Program-made: the position numbers and the translations under genes
Source: Gibbula magus
Lineage: Eukaryota > Mollusca > Gastropoda > Trochida > Trochidae
DNA length: 64,000 bases
NCBI GenBank assembly: GCA_936450465.1
Contig: OW388300.1
Span: forward strand, 18,849,232 to 18,913,231
Direction of reading: 5' to 3'
The notes under the pieces: model-generated
Seen by the model: the letters and a program-made list of their open reading frames with translations, nothing else
The model's database searches: none
Told to the model about the DNA's origin: nothing
Shown: in pieces, positions 13,568 through 27,216 of the stretch
Layout: every line of letters begins with the position of its first letter
Numbering within the stretch: position 1 is the first letter of the stretch

Positions 13568-14004
13568 AGTGTATTACCCCTGTTACGACGTAAATTGTAA
13601 TAACAACGTGAATTGTAATACTGCAGCAAATTGTAATAAAAGATGATACATGATACATGATACATTGAGGTAGATATATACTTGTATTTTTGCTTTTGTA
13701 AACCCCATATATATGTATACACACACACACAGACACACAGAGAGTAAAATTTCACCACTTTTACACTTATATCAATATTTGCTTTAAAAGTACATATACA
13801 GAGTCCCCAAACGATTAGGTGTGTCATTTTGACTACTTTACCCGTAACATTTTCATATAATGATGTGGCATGGTCATTTAAAAATGTGGTCTTAAATTAA
13901 TATTCGGGTGTAAATCATGAATTTTCTTGTTACTTTTACGTTTGTTACATCAGAACTGTTTTCATTGGTGAAGCAAACCAAGACATCATATCATACCTTT
14001 CACC

Positions 14005-14225
14005 AACTTCCCAATGCAAGGCATAACTCTTGCCAGTCTCCATTACTGGCTGATTTAGGCCTTGCAGTATTTCCTTAAGAAATCTGTGTTTAGAAATCCA
14101 GGCCCGCTATGCATTTCCAGTGCAGCGATTCACTGCCTCGACACAAGAAAGCTAGGGAAATACTGCAAGGGTTAAATCAGCCAGTAATGCAGACTGGCAA
14201 TAGTTATGCCTTGCGTTTGGAAGTT
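14005..14225. mobile_element. MITE family C, long terminal repeats, uninterrupted
   Basis: About 220 bp. Each end carries a 70-base imperfect inverted repeat (AACTTCCCAATGCAAGGC... and ...GCCTTGCGTTTGGAAGTT). Confidence 0.8.
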
Positions 14226-14703
14226 GACCTTTCACAAAAAAGGTAGTATTCCGAAAGTGTTTTCGATAAAGCCAAGCTATTGCTTGGTAAAACTGTAAAG
14301 CTTTGGTTATGTCCTTTTGATCAACCTTATTGATAATGGTATATTTTATTTGGAAACATCTTGTAATTTAGCAAACCATTATCTCAATTGTTTCAGTCAT
14401 ATATCGGTAATTTATAGCCCAACAGAATAGAAAATTGGAAACATTTGCTCTTTATTTCATTAGGCTTTACGTTATTTATTTGTTTTCCAGGTGAAATTGG
14501 TGGAATTGCCTATATGGACTCTGTTGAGCTTTGGTTAGTTACTATATTCACAATTTATAATCCTCATTGATATAGGTATATCCACGATAACATCAACATT
14601 CTGAATATGTTCGTGCTAAGAAGAAGTCTTGCCATATTTAACTCAATATAAGCAGCTCATACATATTTGATCTTTGATTGGCATTCTAGAAGTTGCGGCG
14701 GTG

Positions 14704-14869
14704 ATGAAGAATGCAGAACAATTCTATAGATACACAACTTCTTTATTCTATGTAGGCGACGTTTCGACATAGATACTAATGTCGTTGTCACCTGCTTATC
14801 TATGTCGAAACGTCGCCTACACAAAATAAAGAAGTTATGTATCCATAAAATTGTTCTTCATTCTTCATA
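14704..14869. mobile_element. 166 bp palindromic foldback element
   Basis: Arms of about 65 bases include GTAGGCGACGTTTCGACATA and its complement TATGTCGAAACGTCGCCTAC, with ATGTCGTTGTCACC in the loop. Confidence 0.82.
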
Positions 14870-15444
14870 CATATTTGCTTCAACTCAAACTTTAGCTCTA
14901 CCTATTTTTTTCAAAAGAGTCAAGAGTGATTATAAGCGCTCGCTGTTATGGAACGGATCCCTGGTATCCAATGACAACAATAATTCACTGGTTATGCAAA
15001 CCTATGCAATTCACTAAAGCGTGACAATCTGGATTAATATATACCTTTAAAATGTTGATTATTAAGAGTAAAACAATATTATCTTACTCTTAAAAAAAAG
15101 GTGTTATTGAATTTCCTAGCATTAACAGTTTGTGGAGATAAATATAAAGTTTGAGTGTGAATACCTTGCCATGCCCATAATTGAAAGGGGATAGCACAAA
15201 ATGAACACAAATCTATAAATCTTGAAATGTGTGTCACTATGGTTAACTTTGGAATTATCCAATTGACAGTTAGCATTACTAGTGTATCTCCTCGGTGTTT
15301 TGCAGAAGTTTTGAGCTTGGTAGGAACATATTTACGGATATAATTTATATTTGCAACATTAACGTAAATTCACTCGTTCAAAAATGAAGTTTTGAGTTCT
15401 ATAACACAAGTATTGTTTAACTCTCTCAGTCAGTAATGCTTATG

Positions 15445-18120
15445 GACCTGTCACCATTCTGTTGTATATCTTTTCATCAGTATATGTTACATAATTCAAT
15501 GTATTTGTCACCATTCTGTTGTATATCTGTTATTAAATAATTAACATGCAATTGTCACCATTCTGTTGTATATCTGTTCATCAGTATATATTATATAATT
15601 AACATGTATCTGTCACATTCTGTTGTGTGTCTGTTCATCAGTATATCAGTATATGACATAATTAACATGCATTTGTCACCATTCTGTCGTATTTCTTTTC
15701 ATCAGTATATTACATAATTAACATGCATTTGTCACCATTCTGTCGTATGTCTTTTCATCAGTATATGACATAATAAACATGCATTTGTAACATTCTCTTG
15801 CGTGTTTGTTCATCAGTATAGATGACATAATTAACATGCATCTGTCACCATTATGTTGTATGTCTGTTCATCAGTTCATATTACATAATTAACATGTATC
15901 TGTCACAGTTCTGTTTTATGTCTGTTCACCAGTATATATTACATAATTAATATGTATCTGTCACCATTCTGTCGTATGTATGTTCATCAGTATATTTTAC
16001 ATAACTTACATGTATCTGTCACCATTCTTTTGCATGCCTGTTCATCAGTATATATTTCATAATTAGCATGCCTTTGTCACCATTCTGTTTTATTTCTGTT
16101 CATCAGTATATTTTACATAATTAACATGCATCTGTCACCATTCTTTTGTATGTCTGGTCATCAGTACATATGGCATAATTGATTAGCATATGCATCATTC
16201 TGTTTTGTGTATATTCATCAGTATCTAGATAGTATATTGTTTACATCCATCTGCACATTCTTGTTTGAATTATTTATCAGTATATGTTTATTTATTAACA
16301 TGCACCTGCACATTCTGTTTCTTATTGTTCATCAGTATCTGTTACATTATAACATGCATTTGAACATTCTGTTCTGTATTGTTCATCATTATCAGTTTCA
16401 TTTTTAACATGCACCTGCATCATTTTGTTTTGTATTGTTCATCATTATCTGTTTACTTATTAATATGCATGTGAACATTCTGTTTCTTATTGTTCATCAT
16501 TATCAGTTTAATTATTAATATGCATCTGCACATTCTGTTTTGTATTGTTCATCATTATCTGTTACATAATTAACATGCACCTGCATCATTCTGTTTTGTA
16601 TTGTTCATCATTATCTTTTTACTTATTAACATGCACCTGCACATTCTGTATCTTATTGTTCATCATTATCAGTTTAATTATTAATATGCATCTGCACATT
16701 CTGTTTTGTATTGTTCATCATTATCAGTTTAATTATTAATATGCATCTGCACATTCTGTTTTGTATTGTTCATCATTATCTGTTACATAATTAATATGCA
16801 CCTGCATCATTCTGTTTTGTATTGTTCATCATTATCTGTTTAATTATTAACATGCATCTGCACATTCTGTTTTGTAGTGTTCATCATTATCTGTTTAATT
16901 ATTAACATGCATCTGCACATCCTTTTTTTGTATTGTTCGTCATTATAAGTTTAATTATTAATATGCATCTGCACATTCATTTTTGTATTGTTCATCATTA
17001 TCAGTTTAATTATTAACATGCATCTGCACATTCTGTTTTGTAGTGTTCATCATTATCAGTTCAATTATTAATATGCATCTGCAATTCTGTTTTGTAGTGT
17101 TCGTCATTATCAGTTTAATTATTGATATGCATCTGCACATTCTGTTTTGTATTGTTCATCATTATCTGTTACATAATTAATATGCACCTGCATCATTCTG
17201 TTTTGTACTGTTCATCATTATCTGTTTAATTATTAACATGCATCTGCACATTCTGTTTTGTAGTGTTCATCATTATCTGTTTAATTATTAACATGCATCT
17301 GCACATCCTTTTTTTGTATTGTTCGTCATTATAAGTTTAATTATTAATATGCATCTGCACATTCATTTTTGTATTGTTCATCATTATCAGTTTAATTATT
17401 AACATGCATCTGCACATTCTGTTTTGTAGTGTTCATCATTATCAGTTCAATTATTAATATGCATCTGCACATTCTGTTTTGTAGTGTTCGTCATTATCAG
17501 TTTAATTATTGATATGCATCTGCACATTCTGTTTTGTATTGTTCATCATTATCTGTTACATAATTAATATGCACCTGCATCATTCTGTTTTGTATTGTTC
17601 ATCATTATCTGTTTAATTATTAACATGCATCTGCACATTCTGTTTTGTAGTGTTCATCATTATCTGTTTAATTATTAACATGCATCTGCACATCCTTTTT
17701 TGTATTGTTCGTCATTATAAGTTTAATTATTAATATGCATCTGCACATTCATTTTTGTATTGTTCATCATTATCAGTTTAATTATTAACATGCATCTGCA
17801 CATTCTGTTTTGTAGTGTTCATCATTATCAGTTCAATTATTAATATGCATCTGCACATTCTGTTTTGTAGTGTTCATCATTATCAGTTAAATTATTAACA
17901 TGCATCTGCACATTCTGTTTTGTACTGTTCGTCATTATCAGTTTAATTATTAACATGCATGTGCACATTCTGTTTTGAACTGTTCATCATTTTCTGTTCC
18001 ATAATTAACATGCACCTGCATCATTTTGTTTTGTGTCTACTTATCAGTATCTATTACATTATTGATATACATCTGCATCATTCTATTTTGTATTGTTCAT
18101 CATTATTTATTACATTATAT
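15445..18120. repeat. 55-58 bp satellite, 2.7 kb, with higher-order structure
   Basis: The first 0.8 kb has units of about 58 bp (CACCATTCTGTTGTATGTCT, GTTCATCAGTATAT, ACATAATTAACATGCAT). From 16250 the unit is 55 bp (CACATTCTGTTTTGTATTG, TTCATCATTATC). Between 16796 and about 17950 a block of seven units repeats every 386-387 bp. Confidence 0.95.
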
Positions 18121-18718
18121 ATATTGTAACGTTCTGTCAACCTTCTCTCCTCAAGTATACGTTTAATATATAAACTCATATGTTTCCATAGATATAACTG
18201 ATGCACAACATGTGGTTCTGGTGATCTTTCGCCTCATACTGTTGCAATCAAACCCAATACCCATTAAGTAGGTACCTTACAAAGCCTATCACGGGGGTCT
18301 TCACATGGTGCTATCTGTTGCGTCTTGTCCACAGCGCTGCTACAGGCGTATCGTACAGGGTTGCTTGATGCTTTATTGCTTCTTTAAAGGTATATCGATT
18401 ATGACACGGGTCTCTTCAGCATCACTGACTCTGTGGCTTTTCCATGCTCAGAGGGTTGTTTTAATTAAAGGTTTGACAGAAGCAATTGATTTAATTTGTA
18501 ATGAGTGGCTATTTTTGTTTCTGATGGAATAGTGCGGAATAAATCGATTGTAGAACACAAATTAAGTCAGTAGTGAACTCAATTGGCTGCTTCTCAAATG
18601 ATGATTTATTGAGGAAAAAGCAAGTAGAGATTCGCTTTATTACCGAACATGATTTCTCAAAACATTCACGGACAAAATCTTTTATACACTCGACAGTCGT
18701 TTTATGTTGTTGGTTTTT
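18121..18718. other. No recognised feature
   Basis: Unassigned intron DNA between the 55 bp satellite and the TGACCTT-rich element. Confidence 0.45.
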
Positions 18719-19256
18719 ATTGTTCCCCGCCAAAACGCGGAACGGGGGACTATGTATCAGCGGCGTCCGTACGTCACGTCACATATCTCATGAGGCATTG
18801 TATCCAAAGTCTTCAAATTTGGTGTCTACCTACATTGGGGGAAGATGCAGACACCAGTCAATTTTGGTAACCCTGACCTTATTTTCAAGGTCACCTCGAC
18901 ACTTTGACCACTTTTTGAACTCTTGTTAACGCGATATCTCATGAAGAGTTGCATCCAAAGTCTTAAAATTTGATGTCAGCCTACATTGAGGGATGACACA
19001 AACACCAGTACATTTTGGTGATCTTGACCTTATTTTCAAGGTCACCACAACACTGTGACCACTTTTAGAACTCTTGTTAACACGATATAGTATGAACCAA
19101 AGCACCCAAAGTCTTAATTGCTGATCATCATGGCACTTTTTACCAGTAATGCCATATATAAAGTAGCTCATTTTCACCCAATGATGTGTCTTACTAACTC
19201 AATGTTGCCGGCGGAGGACATTGCCATGTCCGTGGCAAACACTTGTTAAAACTAAG
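18719..19256. repeat. TGACCTT-rich dispersed element with GC-rich ends
   Basis: It starts with a GTTCCCCGCC...GCGGAACGGGG hairpin, then has roughly 150 bp internal units with GCGATATCTCATGA, CTTCAAATTTGGTG and GACCTTATTTTCAAGGTCAC. Similar pieces lie at 29.45 and 19.98 kb. Confidence 0.65.
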
Positions 19257-19279
19257 GTTATCAATAGCAATGTATTATC

Positions 19280-19611
19280 GGAGGTGAGGTGAGGTGAGGT
19301 GAGGTGAGTTGAGTTGAGTTGAGTTTAACGCCGCTTTCAAGAGTATTTCACTTACATCGCGGCTGCTAGAAAGCTAGAAAGCCCGCAGCGCCATGTGGCT
19401 ATGCATTGCAGTGAAACCTGCGAGCATCGGCTGGAACTAGCGAACCATGGGTAGTACTACGCTGAAATTCAGTGTAGCATTGCACCCAAACCTTACTGCG
19501 TGTAGAACAGTTCTCTACTGCAAAGTTTTTTTGCCGTGCCCCTGGCGGTATTCGAACCACGGACCCCTTGATCCGAAGCCGAACGCGCTAACCACTGCGC
19601 TATCCCGCCCC
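19280..19611 (-). mobile_element. Full-length tRNA-headed SINE, family 1, with target duplication
   Basis: On the - strand it starts GGGGCGGGATAGCGCAGTGG, with an A box (TAGCGCAGTGGTTAG) and a B box (GGTTCGAAT), like a tRNA 5' half. It continues through a conserved GTTTAACGCCGCTTT domain and ends in a (GGTGA)n tail. TGTATTATC flanks it at 19271-19279 and 19612-19620. Confidence 0.85.
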
Positions 19612-19979
19612 TGTATTATCTGTATTACATTAGACTGATTTGTTTCACTACCCACGCATTGTGAAATCGATGTTTAATGGTTTTATTCAACGCAAAGCAC
19701 AAAGGAATAAAGTCATGTGAATTCATTCAATTTAATTTAATATTTTTTTCATATTTATATTTCTTTTAAAGTTTTTCTTCTGATGTGCTGAAACGATTTT
19801 TATGAAAAGATAATTATCTGAATGTTATAAAGAAGCCGATTGTTTTGAACTATAACATTATATCATGATACGAGAATACGGGGATATGATTACGTTGAAT
19901 AGGAGTTAGTAGAAATCGCGTTACTCATTTAAATAATTTAGTCAAGAGACAAGTTGAATAATCACGTTGCATTTAATTG

Positions 19980-20270
19980 TTTTCAACATCCTTCCCGTTC
20001 ATGTTAACGCGATATCTCATGAACCGTTGCACCAAATTTATTTACGGATTACGAAGGTGACCTTGATTAATCATCAAGGTAACAACAATACTGACCACTT
20101 TTCAAAATCCAGTTCATCACCGAATGTCTTCAAATTTGGTGACAGTCTGTATTGGTGGATTATTCAGATGCCAATCGACTTTGATGACCTTGCTTTTTAG
20201 TCAAGTTCATTGTCAATAATTAATCTCAAGGGCATTTTCACTCATTGTCTTCAAATTTGGGGAATACCGC
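19980..20270. repeat. Fragment of the TGACCTT-rich element
   Basis: Two degenerate units (AACGCGATATCTCATGAACC; CTTCAAATTTGGTGACAG) without the GC-rich ends. Confidence 0.55.
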
Positions 20271-20288
20271 AGACACTAGTCAACTTAA

Positions 20289-20531
20289 AGGGGCAGTAGC
20301 ACGTTTTATGCAAATTTTATTTTTCCAGATTTCCCATTTATAATGATAGTTTTTGTCATTTATATTTACTTTAGAGGGTAAAACATATTATTACAGAAAC
20401 CAATTATTCGTAGTGATGAAAACGGTGTTGCGTATAAAGCAAAAATTGCACGGCGGCCATTTTATTGTGAACACATTATATTATTTCGAATGACAAAAGA
20501 ATTCCAATAGCTTAACACAACCATGTACACT
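20289..20531. mobile_element. MITE family A, right end missing
   Basis: It starts after TTAA (20285-20288) with AGGGGCAGTAGCACG and keeps the GCATGGCGGCCATTTT-like centre. It stops near CCATGTACACT. Confidence 0.8.
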
Positions 20532-21817
20532 TACGACACCATCATTTTTTTCTTTCCTTATAATCCGGAGCTCCCAAAACGACCAAATCTGATGACTTGC
20601 GACTTCATCATGAACCAATGTGACATTGTGTGACGTGAATGTGACATATGATTAACTGATATGTAGCAATGGATATGTGTGTGACAAGTATGTTCAGGAA
20701 TAAAAAATTACAAATTTTGACATAATAGGGGTGATGCTAGTTTATCATTGCGTAATGAGTAATCAACAGACCATGACATGCTGTTTTAAGACTGTATGCG
20801 AATTGGGATGTAGGCGAATAGAGAACCTGCCGCTCTATTGGCAGATTGGCAGATTACTGAGTCACATTTCTACTTTGGTGACCTTGGTCATATTTTCAAG
20901 GTCACCATGATACTCGTTACCAGTAATGCAATATATTATGAACCACAAAAATATAAACTAGTAAATTGTTTCCTTTTTTATTCAAGATTAGTGGTGGGGA
21001 TATGACAACCCTTGTTCTATTTGATTATTATTAGAGTAATCAGTGATGTATGTTGTTTTAATAACTGCATCTGGTAAATATGTTTAATGAGCTTATAACT
21101 TTTAAGTTACACCAACCACAAATGATCGACTAGAACATATTTATATGCAGTGTAGCATTTTTAATAAAATACATCAACGTTTGAAGAAAAAAAGTCATAA
21201 GAGACGATGAAATGATTCATCCCAACATGAGCTTTATGTAGTTAAAGGAAGCAATATCCTTAACATTGTGAAATCAAAAGAACAGGAAAACGTTGTCATA
21301 GAGTGTGTGGGACATTTGTTTGTCAAAATCAAAGTCAAATTATTGTTTGACATGGTGAATTCATGTTTAAAACTTGGAATAGTGCGTTAGGTAATTTAAC
21401 AATTGCGAGAAAAACGAGTTCACGCCCACCCGTGTTTAAGTCTACTGCAGATACAAAGGCGTGTTCAGGACCGCGTGTACTCGCTTGGCGTGTACGCGCG
21501 TACCCGCGAACGCCTCCTGAACAGAAATCTAAGGTCGCAAGTAGAAATGGCGAGGAAATGGAGTGCATATTAATTGAAATTGAATTGAATTTTTCTTCTA
21601 CTTAGATCTCAGACTTCTTCTGTCTATATCATTATGCCAAATTTCATAATCGTGTGATGAATACAGGATGCGTTTGAGAAAGATTATTTTACTCATGGAT
21701 GTATGATGATTGTCATTGTAGGTGCTGTTATGATGTATGTTACAATGAACGTCAATTTACATGATAGTTACATTAAGATACACTTGTGGGTGAACAAACT
21801 TTCGGTATACAGTTGTA
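20532..21817. other. No recognised feature
   Basis: A GC-richer island at 21420-21540 (GCGTGTACGCGCG) is open on both strands but shows no known domain. Confidence 0.4.
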
Positions 21818-22480
21818 ATGTTCAAATTTAAACTCTCTCTCCCTTCGGCAATTCGACATTGGAATAATCTTCCCCTGGAAATGAGAAAATGTCCATCCAT
21901 TTCGCATTTCAAACGTAACTTTCAAAAGCCACCTGTTACAGCGCCAGAATATTTTTCAATAGGAAATAGATATCTGAATATTTTGCACACAAAGCTTAGA
22001 CATGTGTGTAGTCAATTAAACTATGATTTATTTAGAATAGGCTTAGTCAGTGACCCCAGCTGTTCATGTGGAAATCCATGCGAAAATGTCTTTCATTATA
22101 TTTTTTATTGTATACATTTTCAAGTTCAGCTCCACAGATTAGTATGTAAGAGGACAAATGTAACTCTTGGTAGAGTGCCTTTAGATATTAGTTTAGTCCT
22201 TAATGGCAATGCAGATCTATCACCTTGTGAAAATGAAACTATAATAAAACAAGTACATGCGTATATTCATGAAACAAAGATATTTAAGTGTGCCTCTTAA
22301 TTACAATGCTTTAGTCTGTTGTCTTTCTTTTGCTGCATCTTTTGTATTATATTGTTTCATTATGACTGTATACATAATGTAAATGTGAAATGTAAATATT
22401 ATGGAGAGGGTTTTTATAAGTTGGACAACTTGTGCCCAATCCGTTTCACTTCCGTGAATAAAATATGTTTAAACTGAAAC
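21818..22480 (+). mobile_element. 5'-truncated LINE: ORF2 C-terminus and 3' UTR
   Basis: An open frame of 160 codons (21818-22300) starts with FKLSLPSAIRHWNNLPLEMR and continues with IGNRYLNILHTKLRH and SDPSCSCGNPCENVFHYIFYC. The SAIR-WNNLP stretch and the C.CG..CE...H....C zinc motif are typical of the end of a LINE ORF2, after the reverse transcriptase domain, which is absent. The 3' UTR runs to AATAAAATATG near 22460. The frame is intact to its stop, so the insertion is fairly young, but it is 5'-truncated and cannot move itself. Confidence 0.75.
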
Positions 22481-25311
22481 TCTAATGTAGAATCTTCATA
22501 GGTGATGTTTCTTTAAAAAAAAATATTGAGTTTGTTGATAAAAATACAGACAAAATCTTAAAAATCTCATAGAAAGATATACATATTATTTTCGGCAAAT
22601 ATTTTCGCCACAACACTAATTAACAAAGAATTGTGGTCGACTCGCGCACTGTAAACAAAGAGAAACAAAGTTTATGATTTATCATAATATGGAAATACAC
22701 TTTTTTGAGACGTTTATCTATTTATCATTTTATTCATTTAGGTAGTTCCTACACATATTGATATGCCAGTGTTTGCCAACTGCTTGAAGCTAGTATCAAG
22801 GAAAATATAAAGAAATATATATGTCTTTGGTTGCTGGTATAATCACAATAAAATATCACGTAACAAGTAGACTGCCAATAATGTGTATATTTACCAAATA
22901 TTTGTAAATTCTTAATATGAGTATCGGCACATTCAACTATGAGTCTCAAAAAACAGTGTTATTGTGTCTACGTCTACATTACGTAGAATGCAATAAAGAC
23001 AAATCCGTCTAATGACATCACATTTTAAGGAGAGGTGGAATCCGGAAATCGAACTCACTTACGGTAGTATTTTGCGACAACAATGTAGTGTTGTGAATAA
23101 GTCTTGAAATATATTCATTACGTTTTTAGGAGTAGATGCTTATCCGTACACTAACTCTTAAATTTACTGTAACGCCTTTCTAACGGTCATTTTACGACAT
23201 GCCGCATAACGGTACCGTCACCTATATTCGTGGTAAATGTGTGTGTTATTCCAACTACATTTACATACAAATCTCAAGCTAGTGATGAATTTACATTGCC
23301 TTGTATGATTAACTGATAGTTATTTTTCCACTGTGCACTCTTTGATGGATAGTTGAATAGATGAATGATTACACGTCAAATTTACACTTAAATTGGTCCA
23401 AACTGCCGTGACGTTAACTTTTTAACTTTAAAAAATACGTCAAAGTGACGAAAAACGTTCGGTGATCCCCTATTATTACTGAATTTGATTGTTCATTCAA
23501 CTGCGTATACATATTACATTTTAGCAATATCTGAAATATGTGTGTCAGTGAATATTCCTATCGAAAACGCGAAAAACGATGATAAAAATGCCGTTTACTT
23601 TAAAAAGTGCTCAATTTAATTGTTTTTACTTATAACAGAGTCATTGATTTTCAAAATATAAACTTGCTGTGCATCCTCGTAAGCGATTAATATGTATCTG
23701 AAAGGATTCTGAGTTTATTCATTGAAAGCGCGTGCTTCATGTAGGTAGAACAAATCATTTTAAAATTAAAAAGCTTAATTTGCCGACGGGAGTATTATTA
23801 TTAATACCGATAACTCTTTTAATTTTCTTTCATTTTTAGATATAGACATAATGTACTTGCTATTTTGGAAAAATATACGAATTCTGAAATATTTTATTCT
23901 CTCCTTAAGTTGCGCGCGCGTATTTACAGAATATGTGTCTTTAAAACTAAATTACACACGATTGTCGTTATAGAAATCCAAAACAATACAACATTTAATT
24001 TAAAAAAAAGAAAATCTTCAAAAAGTAACTTTTCATTAACTGAAATCCTTATATTACATAAAAAGAAACTATAAACTATAATTAGTTTAATCATAACTAG
24101 AAGATTACGAGATTCAGGCGGTAAAGATCACGTCATAATTAATTAGCAGAAAATCATAGCAGCATTTTCAATTTTGGCTGCACAAAGCAACTGTTGTCAG
24201 CGTATGGGCTGCAGTCATGTATTAATACATCTAATTATACAGGAAACTTAATCAGCTTTCCTTTTCTCGTCTTCGGTTCACATCGTTACAGTCATGAACA
24301 TAATAAACCATCTGAATGTTTATATTTTAATAAATTTATAGAGGCTGGACATCGTATTGTGAGTTAATTCTTATCTCATTAGAAACTTTAATATATTTAG
24401 CTACGTTTAAGAACATTGGGTTTGTTTGAATCTTCAAACAGTGACAGACACTAACATACACTAGGTCTAATCCAATACAAAATATTTCTGTTCTTATATA
24501 ATGACAATGCAAAGCAAGGGAAGGGAGAAAACATGTTTTCCAGTTCCATTTATTTCTGTTTTTCATTTATTCAATTTCAAGAGTGGATGATAGTTGAAAA
24601 CAAAAGGGCTGAAAGCTTAGTTCACACAGCATGTAATATATGCATGTATGCTGGATGAAAGTAATGCTTTCTTTCATCTCTGTGTGTTCATTTACATTTA
24701 AAGTGTTCGCAAAATATGTTTCGAAGTTCCTGAACTGAATGATCATTTTGTCGTTGACATATGCTTGCACAACAGATATGTCATAGCCCTACAGTTTGCT
24801 AAATAATTACGTAATTAACCTATATCCAACACTTACCATATGACTATCAGGCGCGTAGCAAGTCTATTTATTTGTGTAAGCCCGATGGGTTTTAAAGTTT
24901 AATTGTAGGGTGCATTGTGGATTAGTTGAATTTTCATTTTTATGAGACAAAAGTGCTATTGTTTGACGTTAGTTAGTTCACTAATTTGAACAGGATGGAC
25001 TTACCCGTACAGTCACAGTCACAAGTGAATTAATAAATCAATTACTTTATACATTATTAATTGTACTTAACGTACATTTACTATCTGATATTTCATTGAT
25101 CGACGAGTGTCTGTTTATTTCTAAATATAATGATACACAATTAGTGTGATTTCACAACGAGAGGCCCATTTGCAATATTGAAATTAAGCAAAAGCAATTG
25201 TTTCAATTAACATTTTTCAGTTCTTATTCTGTAATAAATGTAATGAGACTAACGGAAGCAATTACACACACTGGTTAAATTGCACATGATCCATAATAAT
25301 AAGGTGCACAC
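22481..25311. other. No recognised feature
   Basis: The longest repeat-poor stretch of the myostatin intron; very AT-rich, short ORFs only. If the intron carries conserved enhancers, this is where they are least obscured. Confidence 0.45.
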
Positions 25312-25509
25312 ATGCCCTCATACCGCCTACATGCCCTCATACCGCCTACATGCCCTCATACCGCCTACATGCCCTCATACCGCCTACATGCCCTCATACC
25401 GCCTACATGCCCTCATGCCCTCATACCGCCTACATGCCCTCATACCGCCTACATGCCCTCATACCGCCTACATGCCCTCATACCGCCTACATGCCCTCAT
25501 ACCGCCTAC
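25312..25509. repeat. 19 bp tandem repeat
   Basis: Ten copies of CATGCCCTCATACCGCCTA with one partial copy in the middle. All three + frames are open, which creates false ORFs that run into the LINE at 25525. Confidence 0.98.
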
Positions 25510-25524
25510 CTAAAAAATGTTATG

Positions 25525-26195
25525 AAATGATGCTCTTATACGACAAGAATGGTCACAAGAATTGGGTTACCGACGTTAAAGCAACACTATTTTCCGTGGG
25601 ATTTGGGAATGATTGGCAAAATCAAGAAATAGGTGTAGATCCTGAATTCATAAGTGAATTTGCACAAAGACTAAAAGATATATATTTTCAAAATTGGATG
25701 GAAAAATTATCACTTTCAAGTAAATGCGACACGTACCTAACCTTTAAAAGCAATATCCATACCGAATATTACTTATCTTGTTTAAATGTAAAGAAATACA
25801 GAATTAGTCTAGCACGATTCCGATGCTCTTCTCATGAACTTTGTATTGAAACGGGTAGATATAAGAATATAAGGAGAGAACAAAGATTTTGTCAAATATG
25901 TAAGTCTAATATTATAGAAGATGAATACCATTTTTTTCTGATTTGTCCTTTGTACAGCAACATCCGAAAGAAATATATCAAAGAAAAATACTATGTAAAT
26001 CCAAATAAGCTAAAATTGTCTCTACTTTTAAACAGTGTAAACAAAAAATAAATTGAAAACCTGTCCATGTTTATCTTTTATGCGTTTGTACAAAGAAATC
26101 GCATTAATTCATGAAATGTCAGTGCACGGTATATTTTGTACTATAGGCCTGAGGCCTTTTAAGTACCGAAATAAAAATAAAGATTGATAAGAAGG
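25525..26195 (+). mobile_element. 5'-truncated LINE ORF2 C-terminus joined to a 19 bp array
   Basis: From about 25525 an uninterrupted frame reads YEMMLLYDKNGHKNWVTDVK, later LARFRCSSHELCIETGR and FCQICKSN-IIEDEYHFFLIC, to the stop at 26049-26051. RCS-H, the CxxC and IEDEYHF--CP are the terminal zinc region of a common LINE class. The tail shows GGCCTGAGGCC near 26147 and AATAAAAATAAAG. Upstream, the frame runs into the 19 bp array, so the 233-codon ORF starting at 25350 is an artefact fusion. Confidence 0.75.
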
Positions 26196-26844
26196 CCTTC
26201 AAGACCAAGCCTCGAAGATGTACATGTATGGTTTTTATGCGAATCTTTATTATTATTTTCACACCTTTTTTCCTAGGGATTCCTGAATTAACGGCTGAAC
26301 CGATTTTGATGAAACTTTCGGGGATTGTAGAATTCAATGGGATCTTGAAATGTAATCGAACGGATTTTGGATTGGATGAGCCTTTAAGGGTCCGGTTCGA
26401 ATCTAAAATTTAATTTTCAACTTGGGAATATTTTTCAAAATGCACAGAGACCTGGAATTGATTTTAACAGATGCGCAATGACAATGCAAGCAAAAACGTA
26501 AATCATGGCCAATTTGTAGGACACGTGGTTTAGCCGCCATTTTGATTTTTGTCACCTTTTAATATTGTCCAACTCATGTTCTTTTAACAATATTCTACTC
26601 TGACGATACTTGCACCACGAGTCTTATACTTATATTTATTACTCAAACGTGGTGAGATAACAATGAGTTGATTACACACATGTGTGATACCACCGTGTGC
26701 TGCCGTAACGTCATAATCGGCGCGTGACATCATAGCCGTTTTTGTTGACGTCACAATGTTAGCCGCGCGACTGGAATAGCGAGTGGTCTATTTGCAAGTG
26801 AGCGTCACTAAAAACGATTTTCTTGCAATTCAGCGCTATTTACA
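26196..26844. other. No recognised feature
   Basis: Intron DNA after the LINE tail; a few TGACGTCA-like motifs near 26710-26750. Confidence 0.45.
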
Positions 26845-26984
26845 TCATTGAGTCCTGTTTGATAACATGTTTATGAAACTCTTGAATGGCATCGGTATTT
26901 AACTCGCTTTCGCTCGTTAAAATACCAAACCATCCACTCGTTTCATAAACATGTTATCAAACGGGACATCGTTTAGTATTCTAT
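26845..26984. mobile_element. Foldback element, family E
   Basis: GTTTGATAACATGTTTATG at 26857 pairs with CATAAACATGTTATCAAAC ending at 26962. The loop region holds CTCGCTTTCGCTCG. It lies 230 bases before the myostatin terminal exon. Confidence 0.8.
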
Positions 26985-27216
26985 ATATATATATATACGT
27001 AGAGAGTGTTCCTATATTCTTTACTTTTTGGTAGAATTGCAAATATTGTGTTCCTGGAGTGTTCCCAGTAAGACTGTGCTTCGTTAACATTTACCCATAG
27101 ATTTAAATAAGTCGACTACATAAAAATAGTGTGTTAATGTTGTGCTTTATAACACTTATAAACATTGTAATTCCACTTTCGATTTGAATTTCTTAAAACT
27201 ATTTTTGTTTTCCCAG

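Noticed and set aside
27142..27216. ATG at 27142 as the start of the myostatin ORF
   Set aside because: These 25 codons are low-quality intron sequence ending in a strong acceptor; the family needs a propeptide from upstream exons.
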